From: Peristeroidobacter soli
GTDB taxonomy: Bacteria > Pseudomonadota > Gammaproteobacteria > Steroidobacterales > Steroidobacteraceae
Assembly (NCBI RefSeq): GCF_004138485.1
Contig: NZ_ML142848.1
Location: 532,640 to 596,639 of the forward strand
Direction: 5' to 3'
Length of the DNA: 64,000 nucleotides
The notes beneath the pieces were generated by a model. The model had not been told where the DNA came from, did no database searches, and was given only the letters and a program-made list of their open reading frames with translations. Within the stretch, counting starts at the first letter, position 1; each line of letters begins with the position of its first letter. A program made the position numbers and the translations under genes. Positions 38,829 through 48,947 of the stretch are shown in pieces.

Positions 38829-41057
38829 TCAGGCCGCGACCGGCGGGCATTCCGGCAGGATGAAATAGAACGTCGCGCCCGCGCCCGGCTGCGACTCGGC
38901 CCATACCCGGCCACCGTGTTTTTCGATCACCGACTTCACGATGGTGAGCCCGAGGCCCGTGCCCTCGAACTCGCGTTCCGAGTGCAGGCGCTGGAACGCA
39001 CCGAACAGACGCGGCGCATATTTGGGATCGAATCCAACGCCGTTGTCGCGCACGAAATAAGCACGATCGCCGCCTTCCACGTCGGTGGCGCCGACCCAGA
39101 TCTCCGGGGTCGCGCGGGTCTGTGAGAACTTCACCGCGTTGGCAATCAAGTTGCGCAACGCCAGCGTCAACAGGCCGGCATCGGCGCGCACACATTCGGA
39201 GGACTTCAGTGCGATGTGCACTTCGGCCGGCGGTTGCGGATTCACTTCCGACACCACCTGCCGCAGCAGATCGCCGAGCTCCAGTTCCTGAGTCTGCAGC
39301 TCGCGCTGACTGACCGACGCGAGCTTCAACAGATTTTCGATGATCGCGTCCATGCGCCGGGTCGTGGCCGAGATCGCATCCATGTCGCGCTGGACCTGCG
39401 GCGTGACCGACTTGCCGAGGTCCTCCATCAACATCGTCGAATAGCCTTTGATCGCCCGCAGCGGTGCGCGCAAGTCATGCGAGACGCTGCGAGTGAACGC
39501 TTCCAGATCGCGATACGCCGCTTCCAAGCGTCGATTCGCCGTTTCCAGCTCCTGCGTGCGCTCGCCGACGCGGTGTTCGAGCGTGGCGTTGAGCAACTTC
39601 ACCTGTTCCTCTTGCTGCCGCCGGGCGGTGATGTCACGCAATGACGCGAAGAACACGGTTTGCCCACGCCGCAGCGTGGACGCGATCGAGATGGCGACGA
39701 TGATTTCAGCACCGTCACGTCGCAGCGCGGGCATCTCGGTGCGCTTGCCGAGCACCGTGTGCTTGCGAATGTGAAAGTTTCTGATCGCGTTGATGTGCGC
39801 CTCGCGCAGGCTCTCCGGCACGATGATGTCGGCGAGCTGGCGCCCCAGCACTTCGTCCTTGGTCCAGCCGAAAGTCTGCACCGCCTGTTTGTTCCATTCC
39901 AGGATGCGATCCTGTTCGTCGATGACGATGAACACTTCCAGCGAATTCTCCAGAATGGTCGCCGCGTCCCGCTCTTTTTCCAGCAGCCGCTCGTCGGCCA
40001 GCGCGCGTTCACGCAGCACGTGCCGGCTGCGAGCCATCGCGAAGGCCAGGCAGCTCAACAATACCGAGCCGCACGCGCCGACCATCCAGACGATCCACAC
40101 CGGCACCACCTGATTGTTCTTGATCATCGACGCCGTGGCGGCCAGACGCAGCGTCCAGCCATGACCGCCGACGACGACCTGACGCAGCACGAATACCGAC
40201 TCGGCGACGTGCGCATCGTCAGCAGCGCGTCGATACAGCAACTCACCGTTGCTCACCTGCTGATCGTCATAGACCTCGAGCTCCACATCGCGCGGGTCGC
40301 CTTCGAAAACATGCTCCATGAAATCGCCCGCCCGAAACGGGCTGTACACATAGCCGATCAACGCGTCGCGACGCTCTTGCACGGTGGCGGTGGGCAGGTC
40401 GCGCTGATAAACGGGCACATACATTAGAAAGCCCGGTTGCGGAGTGGCATCGATCTCCTGCACCAGCGTGACTTTGGCGGTCACAGCCGCCGTCCGCTCG
40501 TCCCGAGCCCGCTCCATGGCGGTACGACGGATGGCTTCGCTGGCCATGTCGAAGCCGAGCGCTTGTTTGTTTCGTGTGTCCTGCGGTTCCAGAAAAATGA
40601 TGGCGGTCTGTGGATGCTCTTCGCGGCCGGCGGGATTGCTCCACAACCCGTTGGGCAAGGCACCGATCTGGGCCGGACTCAGCTTGTCGACGACCGCCGT
40701 GAAGCCATAGCCCTGCACGCCGACCAGCGCTTCGCCCAGATTCAACGGCCGCACGAACCGCCGCCATTGTTCTTCGGCGATGGGCCAGGCGTTATCGATG
40801 AAACCGGCGCCGGCACGCAGCACCGCTTCGCAGGCCATCATTCGATCCTCGACGGCATGCTCGCTGTGCGAGGCGCGTTCTTCCAATGTGCTTTGGGTCA
40901 ACGCGCGAGCGGCGCGCTCCATGGAGAGCGCGAAGACTGCCGTCACGGCGGCGCCCAATCCCAGAATGGCCAGCGCGATCGCGCCCGGCAGCAGCCATCC
41001 GGAACGGGATTGTTCGAGTTGCCCGTCGCGTGCGCTCATCGGCTCTTGGTGATCCAT
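38829..41057 (-). CDS. Membrane histidine kinase with CHASE and PAS domains
   Basis: The 742-residue protein has a membrane helix (about 22-45), a periplasmic CHASE domain (about 75-290; MERARDERTAAVTAKVTLVQE, PGFLMYVPVY), a second helix (about 318-340), a PAS domain (about 365-475; SLEVFIVIDEQDRILEWNKQA, TFGWTKDEVLG), a coiled coil, the phosphoacceptor H527 in SHDLRAPLRAIKGYS and an ATPase domain (NLIANAVKFSQ, DNGVGFDPKYAPRLFGAFQRLH, GTGLGLTIVKSVIEKHGG). The phytochrome-like kinase core is clear. There is no response regulator beside it, so it is an orphan kinase. M1 (41057) or M7 (41039) could be the start. Confidence 0.92.
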   Translation of the reverse strand: MDHQEPMSARDGQLEQSRSGWLLPGAIALAILGLGAAVTAVFALSMERAARALTQSTLEERASHSEHAVEDRMMACEAVLRAGAGFIDNAWPIAEEQWRRFVRPLNLGEALVGVQGYGFTAVVDKLSPAQIGALPNGLWSNPAGREEHPQTAIIFLEPQDTRNKQALGFDMASEAIRRTAMERARDERTAAVTAKVTLVQEIDATPQPGFLMYVPVYQRDLPTATVQERRDALIGYVYSPFRAGDFMEHVFEGDPRDVELEVYDDQQVSNGELLYRRAADDAHVAESVFVLRQVVVGGHGWTLRLAATASMIKNNQVVPVWIVWMVGACGSVLLSCLAFAMARSRHVLRERALADERLLEKERDAATILENSLEVFIVIDEQDRILEWNKQAVQTFGWTKDEVLGRQLADIIVPESLREAHINAIRNFHIRKHTVLGKRTEMPALRRDGAEIIVAISIASTLRRGQTVFFASLRDITARRQQEEQVKLLNATLEHRVGERTQELETANRRLEAAYRDLEAFTRSVSHDLRAPLRAIKGYSTMLMEDLGKSVTPQVQRDMDAISATTRRMDAIIENLLKLASVSQRELQTQELELGDLLRQVVSEVNPQPPAEVHIALKSSECVRADAGLLTLALRNLIANAVKFSQTRATPEIWVGATDVEGGDRAYFVRDNGVGFDPKYAPRLFGAFQRLHSEREFEGTGLGLTIVKSVIEKHGGRVWAESQPGAGATFYFILPECPPVAA

Positions 41058-41180
41058 CCCCCGACGGGGACACTATCGCCGAGCAGCACGGCGCCACATG
41101 GGTAGAAATACGGTTGTGGGCTCCCCTCACCAAGCAACTCACCAAAGTCAGAAGCGCGCGCTCGCTTCGCCCCGACGCAA

Positions 41181-41201
41181 TATAGGCAACGCTGCCCTAT
41201 A
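41181..41201. promoter_or_regulatory. Imperfect TATAGGCA inverted repeat in the 41058-41253 leader
   Basis: TATAGG and CCTATA arms face each other around a short spacer about 50-70 bp before the gene at 41254. It may be an operator; no regulator is evident. Confidence 0.35.
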
Positions 41202-41253
41202 AGGCTGGCACCGCGGGGTCCTATCGTCCTGTCTCCACCAACAGGAGTTCCCC

Positions 41254-41817
41254 ATGCATCCGTTCCAACGCCCTTTGCTGGCCGCCGCGATCCTGAGTCT
41301 GCCGCTGCTGGTCTCGGCCCACGATCAAGGCAACGACGATTCAGACCGTCCGCTGACGAGCAAGGGTCAGGCACCGCTGGTGGAGAAGGTGAAACGCTCC
41401 ACGGCGCACTTCAAGAACATCGGCACCGCACTCAACGAAGGCTGGGTCGCGGCGACTCCTTGCGTCAGCGGTCCGACGGCCGGCGCGATGGGCGTGCATT
41501 TCGTACTGCCGGCGCGGGTCGGCGATGGTCAGGTCGATGGCGATGAGCCGGAAGCGTTGATCTACGAGCCGCTGCCGAACGGCGCGATGCGCCTGGTGGG
41601 CGTGGAATTCCTGGTGATCGCCGCCGACTGGACCAGCAAACATCCAGGCACCGCGCCCAACGTCGACGGTCACCTGATGCACTACGTGGGCGAACCGAAT
41701 CGCTACGGTCTGCCGGCGTTCTACGAGCTGCACGTGTGGGCGTGGGAACGCAACCCGGACGGCTACTTCTCCGATTGGAACAAACTGGTGACTTGTAACA
41801 AGCAAGCCGCGCAGTGA
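41254..41817 (+). CDS. Conserved secreted protein of unknown function
   Basis: The start has AGGAG seven bases upstream and begins a signal peptide (MHPFQRPLLAAAILSLPLLVSA). The 187-residue protein has the conserved pattern TPCVSGPTAGAMGVHFVLPA, then EALIYEPLPNGAMRLVGVEFLVIAADW, then GHLMHYVGEPNRYGLPAFYELHVWAWERNPDGYFSDWN. Related proteins occur in many proteobacteria without a name. The conserved His, Glu and Cys residues suggest a metal- or cofactor-binding secreted fold. It converges on the ZIP gene with only 6 bp between. Confidence 0.8.
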   Translation: MHPFQRPLLAAAILSLPLLVSAHDQGNDDSDRPLTSKGQAPLVEKVKRSTAHFKNIGTALNEGWVAATPCVSGPTAGAMGVHFVLPARVGDGQVDGDEPEALIYEPLPNGAMRLVGVEFLVIAADWTSKHPGTAPNVDGHLMHYVGEPNRYGLPAFYELHVWAWERNPDGYFSDWNKLVTCNKQAAQ

Positions 41818-41823
41818 GGTCGA

Positions 41824-42606
41824 TCAGGCGAACACCGCGTCCAGGAACATCATCACCGCGAACCCGCCGAGCAACGAAAACGTCGCGACATCCTCGTAAC
41901 CGTTGCGATGGGTCTCGGGAATGATTTCGTCGCTGATGATGAACAGCATCGCGCCGGCCGCCATGCCGAGCACGATGGGCATCATCGGTCCGGCGATCCA
42001 CACGGCGGAGGCACCCAGGGCTCCGCCGAGGGGTTCGACCAGTCCCGTCAGGGATGCGACCAGGAATGCCTGCGACTTGGAATAGTCGATGGCCAGCATG
42101 GCGGCGGCCACCGCGAGCCCTTCCGGGATGTTCTGCAAACCGATGCCGACCGCGAGCGGCATCGCCTTGCCCAGGTCTCCGCCGGCGAAGCCAACGCCGA
42201 CTGCCATGCCTTCGGGAAAGTTGTGCAACGTGATGGCGATGATGAACAGCCACAGCCGTTGCATGCGCAGACTGTCCGGCCCTTCCTTGCCGAGCACGAA
42301 GTGCTCGTGAGGCACGCGCGTGTGGATCCAGTACAAGCCGATTGCGCCGCCGAGCAGACCGAATATCACAATCAGCACGGCCAGCGGCTTGGAAGATATG
42401 TAGCCCTCGGCATGATCGAGCGCGGGCTGTAACAGCGAGAAGAACGTCGCCGCCAGCATGACGCCCGCCGCACCACTCAGCAGCGCGTCTTGCGCTTTCG
42501 GCGAGGGACGGCGAAAGAAGAACACCCAGACTGCGCCGACCACCGTACCCATGCCAGCAATGAAGCTGGCAGTGAAGCCGCGCCAGAAAATCTCATGAGC
42601 TTGCAT
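41824..42606 (-). CDS. ZIP-family divalent metal transporter
   Basis: The 260-residue protein has eight predicted membrane helices. The metal-binding motifs of the family are present: LHNFPEGMAVGVGF in helix IV and LQNIPEGLAVAAAM in helix V, with E in TGLVEPLGGALGA. It probably imports Zn or related metals into the cytoplasm (GufA/ZupT-like). It starts 10 bp after the patatin gene on the same strand. Confidence 0.93.
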   Translation of the reverse strand: MQAHEIFWRGFTASFIAGMGTVVGAVWVFFFRRPSPKAQDALLSGAAGVMLAATFFSLLQPALDHAEGYISSKPLAVLIVIFGLLGGAIGLYWIHTRVPHEHFVLGKEGPDSLRMQRLWLFIIAITLHNFPEGMAVGVGFAGGDLGKAMPLAVGIGLQNIPEGLAVAAAMLAIDYSKSQAFLVASLTGLVEPLGGALGASAVWIAGPMMPIVLGMAAGAMLFIISDEIIPETHRNGYEDVATFSLLGGFAVMMFLDAVFA

Positions 42607-42615
42607 CGACGGATC

Positions 42616-44841
42616 TTATCGGTAGTTGGGCAGGACCAGCGAGCCAAAGCTGAGATAGACCGCGTCGCGCCCGTCGAAGGTACGACCGTACCCCAGCTGC
42701 AGCGGACCGATCGGCAAATCCAGCCCGAGGAAGATGCTGCCCGCCTTGATCAGATCGCCGGTCGACACGTCGTTCTTGTCGAGCCAGGCGTTGCCCGCCT
42801 CCAGACTGCCCGCCAGATACACAGGCAAATCGAACAGCAAGCTCTGCCGGGTGAGACGTCGATAGTAGATGCCGCGGAAGAACAGCATCTGCGTGCCGAT
42901 CAGCTCGCGCTCGCTCAGCCCCGAAAGAAACGTCAGTCCGCCCAAGGTGGACAGCGTCTGCAAGGCGCCGGTCTCATCCTTCGACAACGACGCACGGCCG
43001 CCGAGCATCACCGTGTTCCGACCGAAGCTGAAAGCCTTGTCGAATGAGGCACGCAGCAGGTCGCCATCCTGATCGGAGCCCAGCGAAGTGTCGAACATCG
43101 TGTACGCGATCTCGGTGCGCATGCCGTGACGAGGGAAACGCACGTTGTCCAGGCTGTCCCAAAGAACGCCGAACTCCACGCCGCCCACATCCTCGGAGTT
43201 GAGCTCGCCGAATTCGGGCAAGCCCACTTTCAAATCGGCTCGCGCCCGGCTGCGAACCAGCGAGGTAGACAGCTGCAACCGGTCGCCGATGTCGCGCCCG
43301 ATTTTGAAAGCGCCGCCATAGGTCGTGAGCCGGTATTCAGCGGCCGTCACGTTCTCGACCACCAGCGGCTGATTGAGCGCGCTGTACTCGAGCGAGGGCG
43401 AGACGAACCAGTTGCCGCGCTCGGCGAACGGCAGATACAGATCGGTCGCGAGCGACAGCACTCGCCCCAGGCCGACCAACGTACGCCACTCGCCGCCCTT
43501 CTCGGTCAGGCTCGTGACCCGGCCTTCCACGTTCAACTGATAGTCGCTGTTGCCGGCGAAGTCGTCGTCGATCTGCAGACCGCCGCGAAACAAGGTGCGC
43601 CCGAGAGCCGCGTCCACCGGCACGACTCGCAGCCCCTCCCGGCCTTGCGCATCGGTCTCCAAGTGATACGCGATGGACTCGTAAGTGCCGCGACCGAAGG
43701 TGCCGGTGATATCGTCCTCCAGCTTCTTCAGGTCCAGCGGGTGGTGCGATTTGGTGCTGAGCCGATCATGGACGAACTCCGCCGTCCCGCTGTGCGACGT
43801 ATCCACTTCGACGAAATCCACCATCCTGGGCGGCGAATAAGGCTCACGCTGCCTGTTCTGCCAGGCTTGATACTCCGCTTCGGAGACGGACAGCTCACGC
43901 AATTGCTCGACCGCCGCCAGCGCCCCTCTTTCGCCCGCATCGACGCCTTCGATCGCCTGCTGAAAACTGGCGCTGGTGAGCAACCCCAGATCCGGACGGA
44001 TCAGCACGTCGCGGCTGCTCATCTTGCTCAGACTCTGCTGACTGCGATCGCGCATCATGCCGCTGACCATCTGCACCAGCACTTGCACGCCACTCTGCAC
44101 GGACTCCGCCGGCGCGAGCGGCTGTCCCACGTCGACGACGATCACGCGGTCGACGCCCATCTCACGAGCGACATCGATGGGAATGTTATTGACGATGCCG
44201 CCGTCCACGAGCACGCGGCCCTCATGCTTCACCGGTGCAAACGCGCCCGGCACCGCCATGCTCGCACGCACCGCCAACGCCAGGTCACCGGACTGAAACA
44301 CGACCGGCTTCACCTGACCGATGTCGGTGGCGACACAGCGAAACGGAATCGGCAGATCGTCGAAACTTTCGACCTTGCCGCGGCCTAGAAACATCCGACG
44401 CAGCCACAGTCCGAGCTTCTGTCCGCGCACCAGCGTGGTGGGAAATCTCAGGCTGCCGTTATCCAGACCGACCTCGAGATTGGCCACGATGCCAATGTCG
44501 GTTTCCTTCTGGCGCATCGGCCGTTCGCGACGCGCGGTGTCGTCGTGGAAGATGTCGATCCAGTCGATGGAGCCGATGGCGCGCTCGATCTCGTCGGGGG
44601 AATAACCGGCGGCATACAAACCGCCGACGATGGACCCGACGCTGGTACCGGTGATGGCGTGGATCGGAATGCGCTCGCGCTCCAGCACTTTCAACACGCC
44701 GATGTGAGCTGCGCCTCGCGCCCCGCCGCCGCCGAGCACCAGCCCGATGCGCTCGCCCTCCGCGTGCGTCGACGGGCTCAGACAAGTCGCCAGCAACAAT
44801 AGAAGACCGCGCGCCGCGTGCAGCCAATGCGTGCCCTTCAT
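42616..44841 (-). CDS. Patatin-like phospholipase with outer-membrane barrel (PlpD-like, type Vd)
   Basis: The start at 44841 has GAGAGG upstream and gives a signal peptide (ending STHA). The 741-residue protein has a patatin domain at about 30-330 (oxyanion loop GGGGARG at 37-43, nucleophile S67 in GTSVG, catalytic D213 in DGGIVNN). A POTRA-like part (LDLKKLEDDITGTFGRGTYESIAYHL) follows, and a C-terminal BamA-type barrel ending with PIGPLQLGYGRTFDGRDAVYLSFGS. The layout is that of type Vd autotransporters such as PlpD. It should act at or outside the outer membrane on phospholipids. Confidence 0.94.
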   Translation of the reverse strand: MKGTHWLHAARGLLLLLATCLSPSTHAEGERIGLVLGGGGARGAAHIGVLKVLERERIPIHAITGTSVGSIVGGLYAAGYSPDEIERAIGSIDWIDIFHDDTARRERPMRQKETDIGIVANLEVGLDNGSLRFPTTLVRGQKLGLWLRRMFLGRGKVESFDDLPIPFRCVATDIGQVKPVVFQSGDLALAVRASMAVPGAFAPVKHEGRVLVDGGIVNNIPIDVAREMGVDRVIVVDVGQPLAPAESVQSGVQVLVQMVSGMMRDRSQQSLSKMSSRDVLIRPDLGLLTSASFQQAIEGVDAGERGALAAVEQLRELSVSEAEYQAWQNRQREPYSPPRMVDFVEVDTSHSGTAEFVHDRLSTKSHHPLDLKKLEDDITGTFGRGTYESIAYHLETDAQGREGLRVVPVDAALGRTLFRGGLQIDDDFAGNSDYQLNVEGRVTSLTEKGGEWRTLVGLGRVLSLATDLYLPFAERGNWFVSPSLEYSALNQPLVVENVTAAEYRLTTYGGAFKIGRDIGDRLQLSTSLVRSRARADLKVGLPEFGELNSEDVGGVEFGVLWDSLDNVRFPRHGMRTEIAYTMFDTSLGSDQDGDLLRASFDKAFSFGRNTVMLGGRASLSKDETGALQTLSTLGGLTFLSGLSERELIGTQMLFFRGIYYRRLTRQSLLFDLPVYLAGSLEAGNAWLDKNDVSTGDLIKAGSIFLGLDLPIGPLQLGYGRTFDGRDAVYLSFGSLVLPNYR

Positions 44842-44897
44842 GGTCAGCCTCTCAGCCCTCATTTGGGGCCGGAGTCTGCTGGAAACTCAGCGGACTG

Positions 44898-45983
44898 TCA
44901 CGGCCGGTAATCCAGCTTGCGGACCGCGATCCGGTCGGACTGGTACGAGGCCAACCACAGATCGTTGTCGACCAGCAGCGCCGCCGAGACGCCATTGAAT
45001 GCCGGATCGGGGCCGTCGTAGGCGATGAGTTTGAATTGCAGGGTGCCGGGATCGAACTGGGCCACGCCGTAGCCCCGATGGCACAACATGCCATCCGCCT
45101 TACCATCCACGATCTTGCGAAGTCCGCCGCAGGCCGGCTCGTCCATCTGCATGCCCGCGAGCAGCAAGCGGCCCTCATGCCAATGAATGTTGTCGGGCAT
45201 GAATCCCGGGGCGACCGCGCGACGGGCCGGCTTCGATGAGTCGGCCCGTGAGAACACGACGACCGAGCGCCAGCCGAACGCAACGACATAGAACTCCCGG
45301 TCGTCGGGCGAGGTCTCGATGCCGTTGTTTCCCGGCAGCTCGGTGCCTTTGAGCAAGTTGAAACTCTCAGCGCCGGGTCGCCATTCGTACACGCCGCCGG
45401 TGGTCTTGCCGAGCACGAAGTCGGTGATGGATGTGCCGGGATGGGTCAGCACGCTCGCGAGAATGGTGCCGTCCGAGAAGGTCGCGACACTGTTGGCGGC
45501 AATGCCGTCCGGCAACGGCACGCAACCAATCCATGACAGCTTCGGCTCGTCGCCTCGCGCATCGATAGAAAACACCTCGATGCTCTCGCGCCCACCGTGA
45601 TTGGCGACGTAAAGGCGATGGAGCGAGGGTGCCATCGTGCGCAGGCTGATACCCTGCGCGTTGAACATCTCAGCGGAAGGCGGTGACGCGCAGCGTGGGA
45701 AAGATTGCGTGTCAGGGCGAATCTGATCCGGCGTTCCCGAATACCACCACCGCATCGAGTGCGCCGAGCTGTCCACCAGCTTCAGCCCGGCTCCATTGCT
45801 GAAGCCGCTGAAGACCAGCCAGCGCGTGCCGGGGATGCGAGCGACATCCTCCGGTCGCTCGGCACCGCAAATGAATCGCAGATGATTGGTTGGAGCGCAC
45901 GGGGCCGAAGGGGCGTCGCTCGCTGCGGGCTGTATTGCGCCCACAGCGAGCGACAGGGTCAACCAAACAAGCCTCCGTCTCAC
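44898..45983 (-). CDS. Secreted beta-propeller protein (SMP-30/arylesterase-like)
   Basis: Starts at GTG, 2 bp after the TonB-receptor stop, so translation is probably coupled. The 361-residue protein has a signal peptide (about 1-22) and a repeated propeller pattern, with RPEDVARIPGTRWLVFSGFSNGAG, PSLHRLYVANHGGRESIEVFSI, GIAANSVATFSDGTILASVLTHPG, NNGIETSPDDREFYVVAFGWRSVVVFSR and NDLWLASYQSDRIAVRKL. It resembles paraoxonase/gluconolactonase propellers. In this cluster a lactonase or esterase role in the periplasm is possible; the reaction is not proven. Confidence 0.82.
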   Translation of the reverse strand: MRRRLVWLTLSLAVGAIQPAASDAPSAPCAPTNHLRFICGAERPEDVARIPGTRWLVFSGFSNGAGLKLVDSSAHSMRWWYSGTPDQIRPDTQSFPRCASPPSAEMFNAQGISLRTMAPSLHRLYVANHGGRESIEVFSIDARGDEPKLSWIGCVPLPDGIAANSVATFSDGTILASVLTHPGTSITDFVLGKTTGGVYEWRPGAESFNLLKGTELPGNNGIETSPDDREFYVVAFGWRSVVVFSRADSSKPARRAVAPGFMPDNIHWHEGRLLLAGMQMDEPACGGLRKIVDGKADGMLCHRGYGVAQFDPGTLQFKLIAYDGPDPAFNGVSAALLVDNDLWLASYQSDRIAVRKLDYRP

Positions 45984-45985
45984 GG

Positions 45986-48880
45986 TTACAGCGAGAACCG
46001 CAGCCCCAGATAGTAGGAGCGGCCGACCGCGTCGAACACGCTAGTGTCCGTGCTGTTCTGTGAGCTGGACACGAACACCGAGTCCTCATCCGTCAGGTTG
46101 GTGATACCCATGCGGATCTGCCACCGGTCGTTGATTTCGTACGAGCCGACCAGGTCGTACAGGTTGTAGGCACCCACACCGATGCCAGGATTCGCGGGCG
46201 TGGTCACCGCCGTCACGTCGTCCATGGAAGCTTGATATCGCCAACGCACCGATACCGAAGCGCCGCCGATGCCGTAACCGACGCTGGTCAACGCTTTGTA
46301 TTCGGGATACGACGCGCCGACCGTGTTCGTGCCGCCGTATTCCTGGAAAGGCGTGTTCGGCAATGTCTGGATGGAGAAGTTCTTGGAGTAACCCACGCCC
46401 GTAGAGAAGAACACGCGGCCCGCACCGAAGCCCAAGTCGTTCAAGTCGGCGCTCCACGCGAACTGCACGTCGATGCCGCTGGTCTCGAGACCGCCGAGAT
46501 TCAGATACGGCGTACGGATCACTTGCAACAGACCGTTCGCATCGCGAGCCAACAGGGCGCAGAACGAATTGTTGGGATCGTAGCCGGGGTTGGAACCATC
46601 CAGGTTGTAGCACTTGCTGAGCGCCGTGAGGCCCGGAACGATGGAGATCACGTCCTTGATGCTGATGTCGTAGTAGTCGACCGACAGCGTGATGCCGCTC
46701 ACCCATGGCGACTCGGAGTTCGGTTGCCAGGAGAAGCCGATGTTGTATGTATCGGCGGTCTCCGGATCCAGGTCGCGATTACCTCGAGTCAGGCCCGCGG
46801 TCGCGGTGGTGGGGAACGTGTAGTTGTCGATCACGGCCGTCGGGATTCCCTGCGCAAGACACAGCGCTCTCACACTTGCACCGCCCGCGCCGGTACGAGC
46901 GGAAGAGCGGATGTCGCAAGGGTCGCCGACAGATGCCGGCGGCGTGCCGAATGCGATCTGCGAACCGCTGTCGGCAGCGAACAACTCACCGATGTTCGGA
47001 GCACGCACGGCGCGCTGATAGCCACCGCGAATCAACAGGCCCGGCGACGGCGTCCATTTGATATCGCCCTCGTAGCTGTCGACGCTGCCGCTGGTCGAAT
47101 AATCGGAACGACGGAACGCCGCGCCCACGTTCAAGCGATCGATCAACGGCAGGCCGCTCAGGATCGGCACGTCGATCTGCGCCGCGTACTCGGTCACGTC
47201 GTACTTGCCTTGCGACGGCAGCGAAGCAATGACAGCTTCGATGTTCTGCGACGCCAGCTGCGAGTCCGGGCTGTATCGATACGTGTTCTTGCGATGGGAC
47301 GCCAGCAACGCCATCTTCACTTCGCCCGCCGGCAAGCTGAAGAGGTCGCCTTGCACGACCCCCTGGAAGTTCGTCTGTGTCAGCACTTCGGTGCTTTTCG
47401 CCGTCGTCGTCATGTAGGCGCGGCACTGAGCCGAAATGTTGCTGCTGTTCGCCCGGCCGAACGGATTGAAGCCGCCCGCGCACAGCGAGTTGCCGCCATC
47501 CGGCGCGTTCAGCAGGTTCTGCACCTGACTCTTGAGCACGGCGTTGTAGTTGGACTGCAAATGATTGGTGTCGTCGTACGAGCCATACAGATCCCACGTC
47601 CAGCTCTCGAACGGCAGCGAACCCTTCAAGCCAACCAGGTATTGCGAGGTGTCGTAGTGCTCATCCCACGACTTGGCCGGCAGGCCAACGTAGCGGCCGT
47701 TCCAAGTGAAGCGCGCGTTCGGATCCGGGCGAGATGCGAGCAGCGTGCGCAGATCCGCCGGAATGAACGGGTTCGTGACCGGAATGCTCGTCAGCGTGCC
47801 GAACTGCGTAAGACTGCCACCGCTGCTGGTGGTCACTTCGGAATCGACATGCATGAACTGACCGTACAACGTCAGGGTGTCGCTGAAGTCATAGTCGAAC
47901 TTGGTATAGATGGAAGTGCGGTCCAGCGGATTCTGGATCACGCCCTGCGGGCCCACCGGCATGCGAACATTGCCGCCGATGATCCGGTATGCACCGTCCG
48001 TGGGACCTCGATAGTTTCTCGCGCCGGTCTGCGCGAACAGCGTGCCATCGTCGTTGAAGCCGAGATTGAGCGTATTGCCGACCGTTCCCGTCACGCCATA
48101 GCTTGTAAACAAACTGTTGACGGCAGCCTGCGTCGGCAGATTGGTCGCCGAAGGCACGAACGTGCCCTGACCGATGAAGGACGATGGCGTCACCAGATCG
48201 AAGAAGTCGCGTTTGTCGCCCATCAAACCCTCGCGCGTCGAGTAGCCGATGGATAGCAGCGCCTGACCGCGACTGTCCGCGAAGGACGTTCCGAAGGCGG
48301 CCGACGATGTGATCTGCTCATAGTCGCCGCGCTCCGAGTTGCCATACTGCACGTCGGTGCGAATGCCTTCGAAATGAGGCAGCGTGATGAAGTTGACCAC
48401 GCCCGACATCGCGTCCGAACCGTACACCGCCGACGCGCCGCCGGTGATGGTCTGCACGCTCGACAGGATGGCATCGGGAATGAGATTGATATCGACGTTG
48501 CCCGAGATATCCGCGAGCGGCAGACGACGACCATCCAGCAGCACGAGGTTGCGGTTTGAGCCCAGGCCGCGCAGGTTCACAGTCGCGTGACCGCCCGTGC
48601 CTTGCCCGCCGTTACCAGCGGTACCTGCCGGCGAGAACTGCGGCAGCTGATTGAGCGCCGCTTCGAGAGTAACCGCACCGGTCTGTTTCAACGCCTCGGC
48701 ATCGGCGATGACGATGGGACTCGGTGCGACGTGATTCGGATCGGAGATCAGCGAGCCGGTGACTACGACTTCTTCGAGTCCCGTCGCCGCCTGATCCTGG
48801 GCCATGGCTGTGGTCACAACCGTCGTTGCCGTCAAACCCGCCACGAAATGACGAACGACGGGCCATCTTGTCTGTTTCAT
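45986..48880 (-). CDS. TonB-dependent outer-membrane receptor
   Basis: The 964-residue protein has a signal peptide (ending TAMA), a plug domain with EEVVVTGSLISDPN, NLRGLGSNRNLVLLDGRRLP, GASAVYGSDAMSGVVNFI, and a long barrel ending GRSYYLGLRFSL, including VSVDYYDISIKDVISIVPG and the DLDPETADTYNIGFSWQP segment. It imports a large ligand across the outer membrane with TonB energy. It shares barrel motifs with the partial receptor at 63188, and its place behind the quinate genes suggests an aromatic or alicyclic ester as ligand (inferred). Confidence 0.94.
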   Translation of the reverse strand: MKQTRWPVVRHFVAGLTATTVVTTAMAQDQAATGLEEVVVTGSLISDPNHVAPSPIVIADAEALKQTGAVTLEAALNQLPQFSPAGTAGNGGQGTGGHATVNLRGLGSNRNLVLLDGRRLPLADISGNVDINLIPDAILSSVQTITGGASAVYGSDAMSGVVNFITLPHFEGIRTDVQYGNSERGDYEQITSSAAFGTSFADSRGQALLSIGYSTREGLMGDKRDFFDLVTPSSFIGQGTFVPSATNLPTQAAVNSLFTSYGVTGTVGNTLNLGFNDDGTLFAQTGARNYRGPTDGAYRIIGGNVRMPVGPQGVIQNPLDRTSIYTKFDYDFSDTLTLYGQFMHVDSEVTTSSGGSLTQFGTLTSIPVTNPFIPADLRTLLASRPDPNARFTWNGRYVGLPAKSWDEHYDTSQYLVGLKGSLPFESWTWDLYGSYDDTNHLQSNYNAVLKSQVQNLLNAPDGGNSLCAGGFNPFGRANSSNISAQCRAYMTTTAKSTEVLTQTNFQGVVQGDLFSLPAGEVKMALLASHRKNTYRYSPDSQLASQNIEAVIASLPSQGKYDVTEYAAQIDVPILSGLPLIDRLNVGAAFRRSDYSTSGSVDSYEGDIKWTPSPGLLIRGGYQRAVRAPNIGELFAADSGSQIAFGTPPASVGDPCDIRSSARTGAGGASVRALCLAQGIPTAVIDNYTFPTTATAGLTRGNRDLDPETADTYNIGFSWQPNSESPWVSGITLSVDYYDISIKDVISIVPGLTALSKCYNLDGSNPGYDPNNSFCALLARDANGLLQVIRTPYLNLGGLETSGIDVQFAWSADLNDLGFGAGRVFFSTGVGYSKNFSIQTLPNTPFQEYGGTNTVGASYPEYKALTSVGYGIGGASVSVRWRYQASMDDVTAVTTPANPGIGVGAYNLYDLVGSYEINDRWQIRMGITNLTDEDSVFVSSSQNSTDTSVFDAVGRSYYLGLRFSL

Positions 48881-48947
48881 TGTTCATCCCCCCAAACACA
48901 ACGTTCTTGTCGATGTCGAAACTTTGCTCAGGTAATCGCGACCTCTC

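Noticed and set aside
46232-48256. A 674-codon plus-strand frame opposite the TonB receptor
   Set aside because: Arg/His-rich antisense product without any recognisable motif; the minus-strand receptor explains the region.
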